Source of the DNA: Corynebacterium crudilactis
GTDB taxonomy: Bacteria; Actinomycetota; Actinomycetes; Mycobacteriales; Mycobacteriaceae
Direction: 5' to 3'
Assembly: GCF_001643015.1 (NCBI RefSeq)
Contig: NZ_CP015622.1
Span: forward strand, 2,741,358-2,805,357
Length of the DNA stretch: 64,000 nt
Shown here: piece by piece, positions 17,053-25,378 of the stretch
How the letters are laid out: each line of letters begins with the position of its first letter
Numbering within the stretch: position 1 is the first letter of the stretch
Made by a program: the position numbers and the translations under genes
The notes under the pieces: model-generated
What the model saw: the letters and a program-made list of their open reading frames with translations, nothing else
Database searches by the model: none
Told to the model about the DNA's origin: nothing

Positions 17053-18672
17053 ATGCAACAAGAGACGACACCTCCCATGGACGGCACTTCGCCACAGAAC
17101 AAAATTTCCGCAACTCCCCCAGCACCAGGAAATGCTATTCCTGCACCTGGAGGTGCCATTCCTGCGCCAATAAATAACGCCCAGAACCCCGTTTCTCAGC
17201 CTGATCCACCGAAGCTTCCAGCCCCAGGTTCAGCAATTCCTACCCCAGGCGGAGCTGTACCCACACCAGGAATGGCAATCCCTGTTCCTGGCACTGCGAC
17301 TCCAGCTGTTCCTGCCCCACCTACAGCCCCATTGACTCCAGCAGCCCCAGGTTCAGCAATTCCAGCACCTGGACTTAGCACCCCTGCAGTCAGCGCTCCA
17401 GGAAACGCAGTTTCAACACCAGGTATTGCAAGCCCTACTCCTGGAGCAGCTATCCCAGCACCCGGAATGGCTACTCCCAGCGCACCAGGTTCGAGTGCTC
17501 CGAGCATTCCGGTTCCTGGTTCTGTAACTCCACCTGCACCTGGTATTGCTGCGCCGGGAGCGACACTTCCTGCACCAGGCATTCCAACCCCAGGTGCGGC
17601 ACTTCCAATACCTGGAGCACCTGGTGTCCCTGGCATCCCACAAGCACCTGGAACTCCGGGTGCTCCGACTGCAGCAGCGACCCCTGTGAAGCCAGTCTTC
17701 CAAGACGCAGAGAAATTACCTCGCACTGATGAAGCTGGAAATACAAAGAAGGAATTGCCGCTGCGCGTAAGGTTGGCGCAGCCGATCACTCGTAAGCAGT
17801 GGGCTATGACTCTTGGAGTGTTTTTCCTGGGTGCGGTTGTTGTGGCCGCTGTCGCCGTGACTCTTACCAAGTGGGCGTTTACGACCGAATGGTTGCAGGA
17901 TTTCGTCGAGAAGTATCCCGGAAAATATGACACTCCTGCCGGCGCTCCGGTGGGTATTCCGGCATGGTTGAGTTGGCAGCACTTCTTCAACATGTTCTTC
18001 ATGGTGTTGATCATCAAGACTGGCATCGAGATCAATAGAACTCGCAGGCCAAAGGGTTATTGGACGCCGAAAAAGGGCGGTAAGAAGATTTCCTTAACCT
18101 TGTGGATTCACCTTGTGTTGGATCTGTTGTGGATCATCAACGGTGCGGTGTTTATTGTGTTGCTCTTTGCTACTGGCCAGTGGATGCGCATTGTTCCCAC
18201 TAGTTGGGATGTGTTCCCGAATGCGCTTAGTGCTGGGTTGCAGTACTTGTCGTTGGATTGGCCTACGGAGAATGGTTGGGCGAATTACAACAGCCTGCAG
18301 GAATTGACGTATTTCTTCACGATCTTCATTGCAGCACCGTTGTCTATTGTCTCTGGTTTCCGGATGTCTAGTTATTGGCCGAAGAACAATGCTGCGATGA
18401 ATAAGGTGCTTCCTATTGGGTTTGCGCGTGCGCTGCATATGCCGGTCATGGTGTATTACCTGGTGTTTATCTGCATTCATGTGTTCTTGGTGTTCGCTAC
18501 TGGTGCGCTGCGCAATTTCAACCACATGTATGCGGGTGAAGATGTAGTCAACTGGGTTGGCTTTGGTTGGTTTGTGGCTTCTTTGGTTGTCATCATCGGA
18601 GCTTTTGTGGCACTGCGCCCAACAATCATTGCACCGGTGGCGAAAAAGTTTGGTCAGGTTACTGCTCGCTAA
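17053..18672 (+). CDS. Membrane b-type-cytochrome-like protein with Pro/Ala/Gly repeat head
   Basis: 539 residues in two parts. Residues 1 to about 220 are a low-complexity head built of many short units of the form PAPGxAIPxPG, ending in a charged linker. From about residue 245 come a single hydrophobic segment and then four more, with histidines in or next to the helices (WQHFFNMFF, LWIHLVLDLLW, ARALHMPVM, ICIHVFL), the layout of cytochrome b561 / formate-dehydrogenase-gamma-like di-heme proteins. A redox partner is not encoded nearby, so the electron route is unknown. Either the ATG at 17053 or that at 17080 could be the start. Two strong hairpins follow the stop. Confidence 0.7.
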   Translation: MQQETTPPMDGTSPQNKISATPPAPGNAIPAPGGAIPAPINNAQNPVSQPDPPKLPAPGSAIPTPGGAVPTPGMAIPVPGTATPAVPAPPTAPLTPAAPGSAIPAPGLSTPAVSAPGNAVSTPGIASPTPGAAIPAPGMATPSAPGSSAPSIPVPGSVTPPAPGIAAPGATLPAPGIPTPGAALPIPGAPGVPGIPQAPGTPGAPTAAATPVKPVFQDAEKLPRTDEAGNTKKELPLRVRLAQPITRKQWAMTLGVFFLGAVVVAAVAVTLTKWAFTTEWLQDFVEKYPGKYDTPAGAPVGIPAWLSWQHFFNMFFMVLIIKTGIEINRTRRPKGYWTPKKGGKKISLTLWIHLVLDLLWIINGAVFIVLLFATGQWMRIVPTSWDVFPNALSAGLQYLSLDWPTENGWANYNSLQELTYFFTIFIAAPLSIVSGFRMSSYWPKNNAAMNKVLPIGFARALHMPVMVYYLVFICIHVFLVFATGALRNFNHMYAGEDVVNWVGFGWFVASLVVIIGAFVALRPTIIAPVAKKFGQVTAR

Positions 18673-18694
18673 TTTCGCGTTTTAAGGCGTCGAT

Positions 18695-18744
18695 ATTCTA
18701 AGATGCGTATTTACCTCAGGTACCTGCTCAAAGTGTCTTAGAAT
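18695..18744. terminator. Inverted repeat after the cytochrome-like gene
   Basis: ATTCTAAGA and TCTTAGAAT, nine bases each, about 32 bases apart, 23 bases after the stop codon. A weak stem with a long loop; it may be a terminator part or a protein site. Confidence 0.35.
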
Positions 18745-18793
18745 CGATTTAAATGAGGGGTATTTTTCTGGAGTTAAAGCAGGATTTTCCCCC

Positions 18794-18914
18794 AACCAAA
18801 CCACAGTGCCCACGGACGCCCAATACTTGATCCGTGGGCATGTGTGACCGGTTTCGAAGCCGAATAACCAAACCACAGTGCCCACGGCCTGAACTTTTCA
18901 GCTCCGTGGGCACT
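18794..18914. repeat. Twin hairpins with a 22-bp direct repeat
   Basis: The same 22 bases occur at 18794-18815 and 18866-18887. Each copy ends in a TGCCCACGG arm that pairs with a downstream CCGTGGGCA arm: 18807-18816 with 18831-18840 (10 bp) and 18877-18887 with 18904-18914 (11 bp). The tandem hairpins lie between convergent genes and probably stop transcription from both sides. Confidence 0.7.
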
Positions 18915-18932
18915 CTCATTTGGTGATAGCCC

Positions 18933-19961
18933 TTAAAGCGCCAATTCGCTCACTTGTGCGTACGCCGCAACGTCTGCAATGAAGGTTTCATCGTGGCATG
19001 TAAGAACTAGCGCCCCGCCGGACCTCAAAAAGTCAGCGAATCGTTGGTGGATGGCATTTCTTCCGCCAATATCTAGGCCAACATCGGGTTCATCGGCAAG
19101 CAAAACGTCAGGATCCCTCCTCAGAGCAGCATCGCATTGGGCAAGACGGAGTTCACGTTGTGATAAATCCAGCGGGTGTTCTTGGCTATCACTGCCAGGT
19201 ATCCATTGCGCCACGGTTGCATCAATAACCTGGTCAATGGGGTTTTGCAGCATCAATGCGGTGCCAGGTTGATCTGCCAAGCTGCGCAAAAGGGTTGATT
19301 TTCCGGAGCCGTTAGAGCCACGCAGCCACAAAACTTCCCCTGCACGCACGCTAATATCCACAGGCCCGATCTGAAATTGTGGTTGCGGGTTGTGAAATTG
19401 CCACCATCGCCGGTGCGCTGAACCACGTGATCCACTGATGCCAGAAAAAGTCCGAGCGTCGCCGGAAAATTCCACAGGTGCAGGTAAAACAGGCACATCC
19501 ATGTTTCCTAAATAGGTGGTCGGCGCATCGAGCCACGGTTTGTGTGCAGCGACAATGACATCCCCCTCATATGATTCCAACAACGCAATGAGTTGGGCGC
19601 GCGAGGAGGTGTCAAGACCTGAGAAGGGGTCGTCGAGAAGCATCGTTGGTGCTTCTAAGATTGCGACGGCGCCGATAGCAAGCCTCCTGGTTTGCCCGCC
19701 GGATAGCTGCGCGGGCGAACGCTTAAGCAACTGCTCCAGCCCGAGTCCGATGCGCGCCACTTTTTCCCGCATCTGAGCAGGGGCGATGCCACGTTGCTCT
19801 AGCCCGAACGCCAACTCTTCCGCGACCGTTGCGCGCAAATATGTGATGTGCGCGCGCGGATCAGCGGTGAGCATGACCGCGCCGGGTGTGGCCCGATAGC
19901 GTTCCTCCAGGGCGCGCGTGAGCCCTGAGCCCGACGGGCCGATTATCTGTGTTATAGCCAC
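18933..19961 (-). CDS. ECF transporter ATPase, two fused asymmetric nucleotide-binding domains
   Basis: 342 residues holding two ABC ATPase halves. Half 1: Walker A reads GPSGSGLT with Leu in place of the essential Lys, but the signature LSGGQTRR is intact and Walker B is LLLDDPFSGLD with Asp where the catalytic Glu belongs. Half 2: Walker A GSNGSGKST and Walker B LLADEPDVGLD are intact, but the signature is LSQRE. The composite site made of half-2 Walker motifs and half-1 signature is canonical; the other is degenerate. The GTG at 19961 with GGGTGG upstream, overlapping the ecfT stop, is preferred to the GTG at 19997. It energises uptake by the adjacent T and S components. Confidence 0.85.
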   Translation of the reverse strand: MAITQIIGPSGSGLTRALEERYRATPGAVMLTADPRAHITYLRATVAEELAFGLEQRGIAPAQMREKVARIGLGLEQLLKRSPAQLSGGQTRRLAIGAVAILEAPTMLLDDPFSGLDTSSRAQLIALLESYEGDVIVAAHKPWLDAPTTYLGNMDVPVLPAPVEFSGDARTFSGISGSRGSAHRRWWQFHNPQPQFQIGPVDISVRAGEVLWLRGSNGSGKSTLLRSLADQPGTALMLQNPIDQVIDATVAQWIPGSDSQEHPLDLSQRELRLAQCDAALRRDPDVLLADEPDVGLDIGGRNAIHQRFADFLRSGGALVLTCHDETFIADVAAYAQVSELAL

Positions 19962-20596
19962 AAAACCACCCCAATTGCGCTCAGCGGAAGCAGCCACCGA
20001 AGATGCTTTTCGACGCGCCCCTCCACCACTTCCACCAACACCGTACGAGGCCCCGGCCGATCCAATCCAGCAACTTCCAACGGGATCGCGCGGCTCGCAC
20101 CAGCGCTAAGCAGATGCGTAATTAGGGGTAGACCCACATATTTCACAGCCTGCACTGGACCTTTAGTGCTGCGCCCGCGCAAAGCATTCGCATCGCGGAT
20201 CGTCGCCAAAGTGTGTTTCCCTTGCGGCACCATCTGTAAAGCGGAGCCCACGATATATGCCAATTTGGGCCAACGGTATAGCGATTTCACCAGCTCAGGG
20301 ATCGTAATCGCGGTGGCCGCCAATAAGAACACTGACATCAACGCACTAAAACGCGCAGTCAATGCAAGCGCCACCAGCCAGCCATCGGTGGAATACGGCA
20401 TGTGGATCAGCATCATGGACACCAGCACGGGAATCGCCAACAACGCCGTTGAGGCCAAAACCGCCACGTTGTGTACTCGAAGCAGAGCAACAATCTGTGC
20501 GAGAACCACCACAGCAAGGCTTAAGCGAAGATCATTAACGCCAAGCACCACAATCCACATGCTCAGCGCCCCCATGATCCAAGTCAACGGGTTCAA
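19952..20596 (-). CDS. ECF transporter transmembrane component (EcfT)
   Basis: 214 residues with about five hydrophobic segments and the coupling-helix motif DANALRGR near residue 140 (the A-R-G motif of EcfT proteins), preceded by VPQGKHTLATIR. It links the ATPase to the substrate-binding S component. Start overlaps the S-component stop by four bases, and its own stop overlaps the ATPase start, so the three genes form one operon. Confidence 0.85.
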   Translation of the reverse strand: MNPLTWIMGALSMWIVVLGVNDLRLSLAVVVLAQIVALLRVHNVAVLASTALLAIPVLVSMMLIHMPYSTDGWLVALALTARFSALMSVFLLAATAITIPELVKSLYRWPKLAYIVGSALQMVPQGKHTLATIRDANALRGRSTKGPVQAVKYVGLPLITHLLSAGASRAIPLEVAGLDRPGPRTVLVEVVEGRVEKHLRWLLPLSAIGVVLWL

Positions 20597-21327
20597 GATT
20601 GCGGAGCCAACGCCCTGGTGGTGCGCTTGGGAAGTGATTTGATGACTACAAAAACAATCACCATGATGATCGCTTTATCCAAAGGATCAGAAATGAAGGA
20701 CTGCCAGGTGACAGACGCCAGCAAGGAGTTACCCATCTCGCGGAAAAGGCTTACCAATGCACCTGTACCCACGCCTGCGGTTCCGCCATAAACAAACGCC
20801 GCCACAGGAGCTGCCACCGCACCAGTAATAATGCCAATGAGGGCGCCGGAAATGATGGCGGCAAAGATATTTTTCAGCGCGCCTTTAGAAATAGCCACAC
20901 CTGCTAACCAACCAGTCAGCGCGGAGCCCGCAGCAAAAGGCAAGGCCAGTGGATTAAACAAGGACCACACCACAGCACTTAATGCTCCAGTTGCTAAGCC
21001 TGCACGAGATCCCGCCAAAGCTGCCACGAGCACAGTGCCCACCGCATCCAGATACAGCGGAATACCAATGGAGCCGACTACTTGGCCGAGCAAAATATTG
21101 AGCACTAAGGCCACTGGAATGATCGCAATGGTCCTGGCTGGAAGGGTGGGAAGCACACCAATTAGCAAAGCAATCGTGCCACCGACATAACCCACCAATG
21201 TGATCAGTGCTTCTGTTGAACCACCCACTGATTCCCAATCAGTAGGCCGAACCAAAACTACATACAACCAGGTAGCAGCAATAAGTAGGCCACCGAGTGC
21301 GACCATGAGTTGAGAAATGCGTGACAT
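20593..21327 (-). CDS. ECF transporter substrate-binding component (S)
   Basis: 244 residues from MSRISQ (ATG at 21327); an upstream TTG-type extension to 21363 is less likely. Very hydrophobic, about six to seven membrane segments, with the ECF-S-like stretches LLGQVVGSIGIPLYLDAVGT and NPLALPFAAGSALTGWLAG. The substrate, normally a vitamin or metal, cannot be read; I found no vitamin-biosynthesis gene or recognisable riboswitch in the short leader (21328-21439). Confidence 0.75.
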   Translation of the reverse strand: MSRISQLMVALGGLLIAATWLYVVLVRPTDWESVGGSTEALITLVGYVGGTIALLIGVLPTLPARTIAIIPVALVLNILLGQVVGSIGIPLYLDAVGTVLVAALAGSRAGLATGALSAVVWSLFNPLALPFAAGSALTGWLAGVAISKGALKNIFAAIISGALIGIITGAVAAPVAAFVYGGTAGVGTGALVSLFREMGNSLLASVTWQSFISDPLDKAIIMVIVFVVIKSLPKRTTRALAPQS

Positions 21328-21439
21328 AATAATCCCCGTGTAGATACGTGAAAGCAACGACAATCAGCTCTATGTCACCTCGTGCTGATGTAAACGATGT
21401 GTCAGTATATCGGACTACGGAGAAGTTGCATGCATGCTG

Positions 21440-22432
21440 CTAGAATTTTCCGTTTTCTATCAAGGTGAGGTTTCGTTCTAGATCAATCGCTTGGAAGCGT
21501 CGATAATCTTCTAAAGGGATGCGCGGGGTAAACGGGTCCCTAGTAATATCCGGTAGACCGACGATATAGAGCAAGGATTCGCCTTCGTAAAAGCGTGGAT
21601 CATTCCACCGGAGCCCATAGGAATTTTCCAACCATGCAGCAACTTTAGTGGTGTTGAAAAAATCAACAATCCGATCTTGTCCACGGTGATCAAAAGGCAA
21701 TAGTTTGAGGAATTCTGCCGAAGCTTCAGGGTTCTTATGCGCAGCTTGGCTCCATGTCCCTAGTCTGAATTTCTCCTCAGCGGAATTCCCCAAATATGGT
21801 GGATAACCTGCGCGTGCATGATCCGGAACCTGAGCAACCAGAGGAAGATCAAGCCCTTCATATCCAGCAAGTCCCTGTGCCTGAATCAAGTATTTATACC
21901 ACGGCTGGCCGGAGACATAGGTGCCATTGGATACCCCCTCGGAGGTTTGGGTCGTCGATGCCAGCTCAATTTGCAGATAGTCCCCATCCCCAGCAGTGAA
22001 ATCTAGCGAAGGTTCCCGAAGGTTATATCTGATACGGATTTGAGCGACTCCGTTGGGATCGTCCACCGGTGGGAAATTATCCCTTTCAGCAACGGTGCAA
22101 AATAGTCCCTGAGTCATGTGCTCCAGATAGGTGTAGTCAAAAGAATCCGCAATGAGAGCAATCCACCCGGGAACATCAATATCCACGAACAGTAGTCTCT
22201 GACTAATATTTTGTGGCTGTAGAAGATGCAACCAATCTTGTGGCGATGAATGTCCTTCGAAAATCTTCCGGAACTGGATATCTGTGCGTTCTTCCCTAAA
22301 AAATGGTGAAGATCCTACTCTGGATTCCCAGTACACAGGGTGTTCCGACATCAGCCATCGAACATCATCTAGCGTGGCCCGCACGAAAGAGACATCACGT
22401 CCTGCAGGATAAAGCCCAAATTTTACGGTCAT
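21440..22432 (-). CDS. Protein of unknown function, last of an orphan trio
   Basis: 330 residues, mostly soluble, rich in aromatics and acidic residues, with no signal peptide or membrane segment. I recognise no domain. The central GQPWYKYLIQAQGLAGY and the late DYRRFQAIDLERN are compositionally normal coding sequence. The ATG overlaps the stop of the 72-residue upstream gene by four bases, so it belongs to a three-gene unit. A toxin/immunity or small restriction-type set is conceivable from size and overlap alone, but nothing in the sequence proves it. Confidence 0.6.
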   Translation of the reverse strand: MTVKFGLYPAGRDVSFVRATLDDVRWLMSEHPVYWESRVGSSPFFREERTDIQFRKIFEGHSSPQDWLHLLQPQNISQRLLFVDIDVPGWIALIADSFDYTYLEHMTQGLFCTVAERDNFPPVDDPNGVAQIRIRYNLREPSLDFTAGDGDYLQIELASTTQTSEGVSNGTYVSGQPWYKYLIQAQGLAGYEGLDLPLVAQVPDHARAGYPPYLGNSAEEKFRLGTWSQAAHKNPEASAEFLKLLPFDHRGQDRIVDFFNTTKVAAWLENSYGLRWNDPRFYEGESLLYIVGLPDITRDPFTPRIPLEDYRRFQAIDLERNLTLIENGKF

Positions 22433-22647
22433 GACATCGCCCTTTCGAAGATCATGAAACGGCCCCCCAGAAAGTCTGGTTCTTGCAGATCAAGCCCCTT
22501 TGTTTCACACAGATCATAAATATGTTGGTGGTTGAGCTTCCCCCAACCACGACCTTTCAGCGGAAGATCAAATGGTAGATCCAGAGCAACGCGTTGTGAA
22601 TGATCAGAGTCCAATCGGCCATAATATTTCCGTATATTGGCCTTCAT
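22429..22647 (-). CDS. Small protein of unknown function, middle of orphan trio
   Basis: 72 residues from the ATG at 22647, which lies just after the TAG of the upstream gene; the preceding TTG would add one residue. Basic N-terminus (MKANIRKYYGRL), then DLPFDLPLKGRGWGKLNHQ. No family recognised. Tight packing on both sides (stop/start contact upstream, ATGA overlap downstream) supports it as a real translated gene. Confidence 0.55.
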   Translation of the reverse strand: MKANIRKYYGRLDSDHSQRVALDLPFDLPLKGRGWGKLNHQHIYDLCETKGLDLQEPDFLGGRFMIFERAMS

Positions 22648-22650
22648 CAA

Positions 22651-23100
22651 CTATGAACTCGATGCACGAAAATCATAGTATTCAACCTCAATATAAGGCG
22701 CCCATGGGTCATATTTAACACTAAAAGCCTCAGGTTTCTTTGCCACACCTCGTCCCTGCCAAGGTCGTATTGTTGCCATCGCTGCCTGACTTTCTTTAAT
22801 GAAAGGCGCAGCAAAACACCATGCGGGATTACTGGTTTCCGACACCACGAAGTGGCCCCTACCCACATCACCAGAAACCTTATCCGTCCAGTCCCCAGGC
22901 CCTCCGGTATACACCTGGGTGTCCTGAGCAATCCACGGATGATACCTGTGGGCAAAAAACAAACTCGCAGATGTTTCTTCCACGATTTCCTCAAATGAGG
23001 CACGGTACAGCTGAAATCTGGAATCGAAACGTCCATCAGTGCCTTCAATAAGCACGTGTTTCAGCCCTTTGGGTACCGTCAATTTTTCTTGGGGCTCCAT
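22651..23100 (-). CDS. Protein of unknown function, first of orphan trio
   Basis: 149 residues, soluble, rich in Trp, Tyr and His in the middle (FFAHRYHPWIAQD) and with an acidic, aromatic C-terminus (YIEVEYYDF). No recognised domain. It opens the three-gene minus-strand unit; a GAAAG ribosome site lies close to the ATG at 23100. The unit sits between the ECF operon and a nitroreductase and shares no obvious function with either. Confidence 0.55.
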   Translation of the reverse strand: MEPQEKLTVPKGLKHVLIEGTDGRFDSRFQLYRASFEEIVEETSASLFFAHRYHPWIAQDTQVYTGGPGDWTDKVSGDVGRGHFVVSETSNPAWCFAAPFIKESQAAMATIRPWQGRGVAKKPEAFSVKYDPWAPYIEVEYYDFRASSS

Positions 23101-23160
23101 AGCTTTCGTACGCTACCAGCGACAGTGCGCACGTGCTGGGAAGCGTCGAAAAGCGGGCTT

Positions 23161-23979
23161 TTATTTCAGCCCGAACCCGGCGCGCTCTAGCACCCGGCGC
23201 AGGAATTTGCGGTTGGTCTTCGTCGTGCTTGTCGACGCCGCCCTGTGCGCCATCTGCGTCGACCACAGCTGGTGCTGGCCGTAGCGGGAAAAGTAGGTGT
23301 CCAAGGCCTGGTCATAGGCATCAATATGGGTTGGGTCTGGGGTGGAATAGGTATCCCAATGCACGATGGCTTCTTGTGGCAGGCGGGGTTTAATTCCGGC
23401 AGGTTCAGTTGGGTCGGGGTGACCGATCTCGAGGCCTAGCACAGGGACGATCTCTGGCGGGATACCCAATAATTTCTGCACGGCTTCCACATCATTGCGG
23501 ACAGAGCCTAAATAGAGGGTGCCCAGGCCGAGGGATTCTGCTGCTATCGCGGCATTTTGCGCGGCAACTCCAGCATCAAGGAAACCTAAAGCTGCTTCAT
23601 CGAGGTAATCATGCGCGCCGGTAGGAAGTTGTTCGCGGGTGGCGGCATACCGGATGCGGGAAAAATCTATCAGCCAGATCAGCACCACGGGGACTTGTTC
23701 CAGGTGCGGGAACATTTGTTGGCTAATCTCCGACAAAGCTTTCCGGGCCTCTGGATCTTTGACCACGATCACCGAGATCACCTGTTTATTAGAAGAAGTG
23801 GAACCAGATTGTGCTGCGGAAATAATGGTGCGGATGGTGTCATCAGCTACTGGTTTATCCAGCCAGCGGCGCACTGATCTGTGCTGATGAATGATATCCA
23901 GGGTGTGATTCCACTGCGGAGGAGTCCACGATACCGGGGCTCCATAGCGAGCGGCTAAAAGTTCTTCAGGGGTTGGCAT
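23161..23979 (-). CDS. NADPH-dependent nitroreductase / flavin reductase family protein
   Basis: 272 residues. The N-terminal HRSVRRWLDKPV is the FMN-binding Arg-Ser-x-Arg-x motif of the family; SGSTSSNKQ and the central GFLDAGVAAQNAAIAAESLGLGTLYLG are the conserved flavin and dimer segments, and GLEIGHP closes the core. The extended C-terminus with YDQALDTYFS resembles the NfsA/Frp group that uses NADPH to reduce nitroaromatics or quinones. The tail (TKTNRKFLRRVLERAGFGLK) is basic. Cytoplasmic homodimer expected. It follows the nucleoside hydrolase by 13 bp in the same direction. Confidence 0.85.
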   Translation of the reverse strand: MPTPEELLAARYGAPVSWTPPQWNHTLDIIHQHRSVRRWLDKPVADDTIRTIISAAQSGSTSSNKQVISVIVVKDPEARKALSEISQQMFPHLEQVPVVLIWLIDFSRIRYAATREQLPTGAHDYLDEAALGFLDAGVAAQNAAIAAESLGLGTLYLGSVRNDVEAVQKLLGIPPEIVPVLGLEIGHPDPTEPAGIKPRLPQEAIVHWDTYSTPDPTHIDAYDQALDTYFSRYGQHQLWSTQMAHRAASTSTTKTNRKFLRRVLERAGFGLK

Positions 23980-23992
23980 AATGCTCTTTCTT

Positions 23993-24907
23993 CTACGAGG
24001 TGCTTGTTACAGCACGCAGGAGTTCGGCATGCGCGGCAGCAATATCTACGCTGTCGATCAGGAAGGCATTAGCGGGTTTATCCCAGTGCCCGCGGGTATC
24101 GGCAACTGTAGTGCCACGCATCAAAGACGAATCAGCTTCCACATCCACGGTGACTTCCTTGCCGGTAAAAGGGATCTTACCCAAAGCAATCATGCAGGTC
24201 AGCAGGTCATGGATTTGGGCGAGATAGCCCTCCCCCTGTGCTTGATGGAACTCAAAATAAAACCGCAGCATCTCAGGCAAATGCTGTGCGATGGGTTCTT
24301 CGCCCAGGGCGTCAATTAATGCAGACAAGCTATCTGGATTAATGGTGAATTGTTCTGTCACGCCCAAAGAACACACCGTGATGGGTTGTTCAGCCTGAGC
24401 AAAGGCTTCTTTCGCGGCATGTGGATCTACCCAAGTATTCCACTCTGCAGTGGGCGTGGTGTTGCCTGGATAAAGATAGGTTCCGCCCATCAACGTGACG
24501 TTTTTTACCGGACCAAAAGCAGCCAAGTTGGTGGCAGGTCCGGTGACAATAAGCCGGGTTGCTTGGTCACTGAGGTGCTCTTGCCACATCTCTTGCCAAC
24601 CTCCTGCAGGTACGTCAATTACACCTGGGTTGATATAGCCGAGTCCATGATCGCCGTGTGTTTCTGGAGTGGTGACTAACGGAACATGCTTGGGTCCCGG
24701 CAGACCAGCCGCAACGGGAATCTCTGGCAGAACACATTGATCCAACACCCATCTGGTGTTGATGGCGGTTTGTTTCACATCAACATTACCGGCGGTGGTG
24801 GTTGCTCCAAGAAGTTGGATTTCCCCGCGTTTATGCAAAGCGGCCAGGTAGATCAGGGCAAGGGCGTCGTCGATGCCGGTGTCGCAGTCGATGAGAACAG
24901 GAATCAT
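23993..24907 (-). CDS. Inosine-uridine-type nucleoside hydrolase
   Basis: 304 residues. The calcium-binding N-terminal motif DCDTGIDDALAL is exact, and ETHGDHGLG, NVTLMGGT and the distal WNTWVDPHAA (N-x-x-x-D) are the further ligand and substrate residues of the family. It cleaves the N-glycosidic bond of ribonucleosides to free base and ribose. Purine versus pyrimidine preference is not readable. It heads a two-gene unit with the nitroreductase. Confidence 0.9.
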   Translation of the reverse strand: MIPVLIDCDTGIDDALALIYLAALHKRGEIQLLGATTTAGNVDVKQTAINTRWVLDQCVLPEIPVAAGLPGPKHVPLVTTPETHGDHGLGYINPGVIDVPAGGWQEMWQEHLSDQATRLIVTGPATNLAAFGPVKNVTLMGGTYLYPGNTTPTAEWNTWVDPHAAKEAFAQAEQPITVCSLGVTEQFTINPDSLSALIDALGEEPIAQHLPEMLRFYFEFHQAQGEGYLAQIHDLLTCMIALGKIPFTGKEVTVDVEADSSLMRGTTVADTRGHWDKPANAFLIDSVDIAAAHAELLRAVTSTS

Positions 24908-25378
24908 GTCTCACGAGCATAGTGTTTTCTAGTTTTAGAGTGCATCTCCGAGTTTGGATGGTCTGCTGCCGCACGAGTGGGACGTGGGGAAATCAATTAT
25001 GCAAAAATCCACCACAAACTCCGGCGAATTAAAAGTGTGGCAGATCCTTGCACTTTGGAAGTCTTGGGGTGCAAATTTTGGATCGTTTTGGCAGGCCCAC
25101 AGACAAATGTGGCAGATTTTTGCACCAGAATCTCACAGGTTTCACTTTTACCTCTCTGGCCCCAAAATGGAGACCTCCCAGAATCGCTTTTAAGCACCCG
25201 AACGAGGCTTACCCACGCCAGGGGACGTTTTAGAAATTCATCCCTTTAAAACACCTCCACAGGGAAAGGCATCACTCAACCTGGAAACATAATCCAGCAC
25301 CTTTAATGTGATATCACTTTCTGATAAACTGATATCACATTCTTTTCCAGGATCGAAAAAGACCAAAGGAGCACTGCC
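24908..25378. other. Gene-poor stretch with short repeats upstream of the SPFH gene
   Basis: 471 bp. No convincing gene; a 79-codon plus-strand frame at 24954-25193 looks like the translation of repeats. Three related 17-bp elements of the form TGTGG(C/T)(A/G)GATTTTTGCA occur at 25000-25016 (inverted), 25036-25052 (two mismatches) and 25108-25124. The right end contains the palindromic operator listed separately and a good ribosome site (AAAGGAG) before the next gene. Confidence 0.5.
25305..25341. promoter_or_regulatory. Large inverted repeat in the SPFH gene promoter
   Basis: AATGTGATATCA and TGATATCACATT form perfect 12-base arms around a 13-base spacer. Each arm itself contains the palindrome TGATATCA. 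The 37-bp element ends 37 bp before the start codon, a position suited to a repressor. Confidence 0.65.

Noticed and set aside
24954..25193. 79-codon plus-strand frame in the gap before ppmA
   Set aside because: Its sequence reflects the short repeats there and it lacks a ribosome site and known features.
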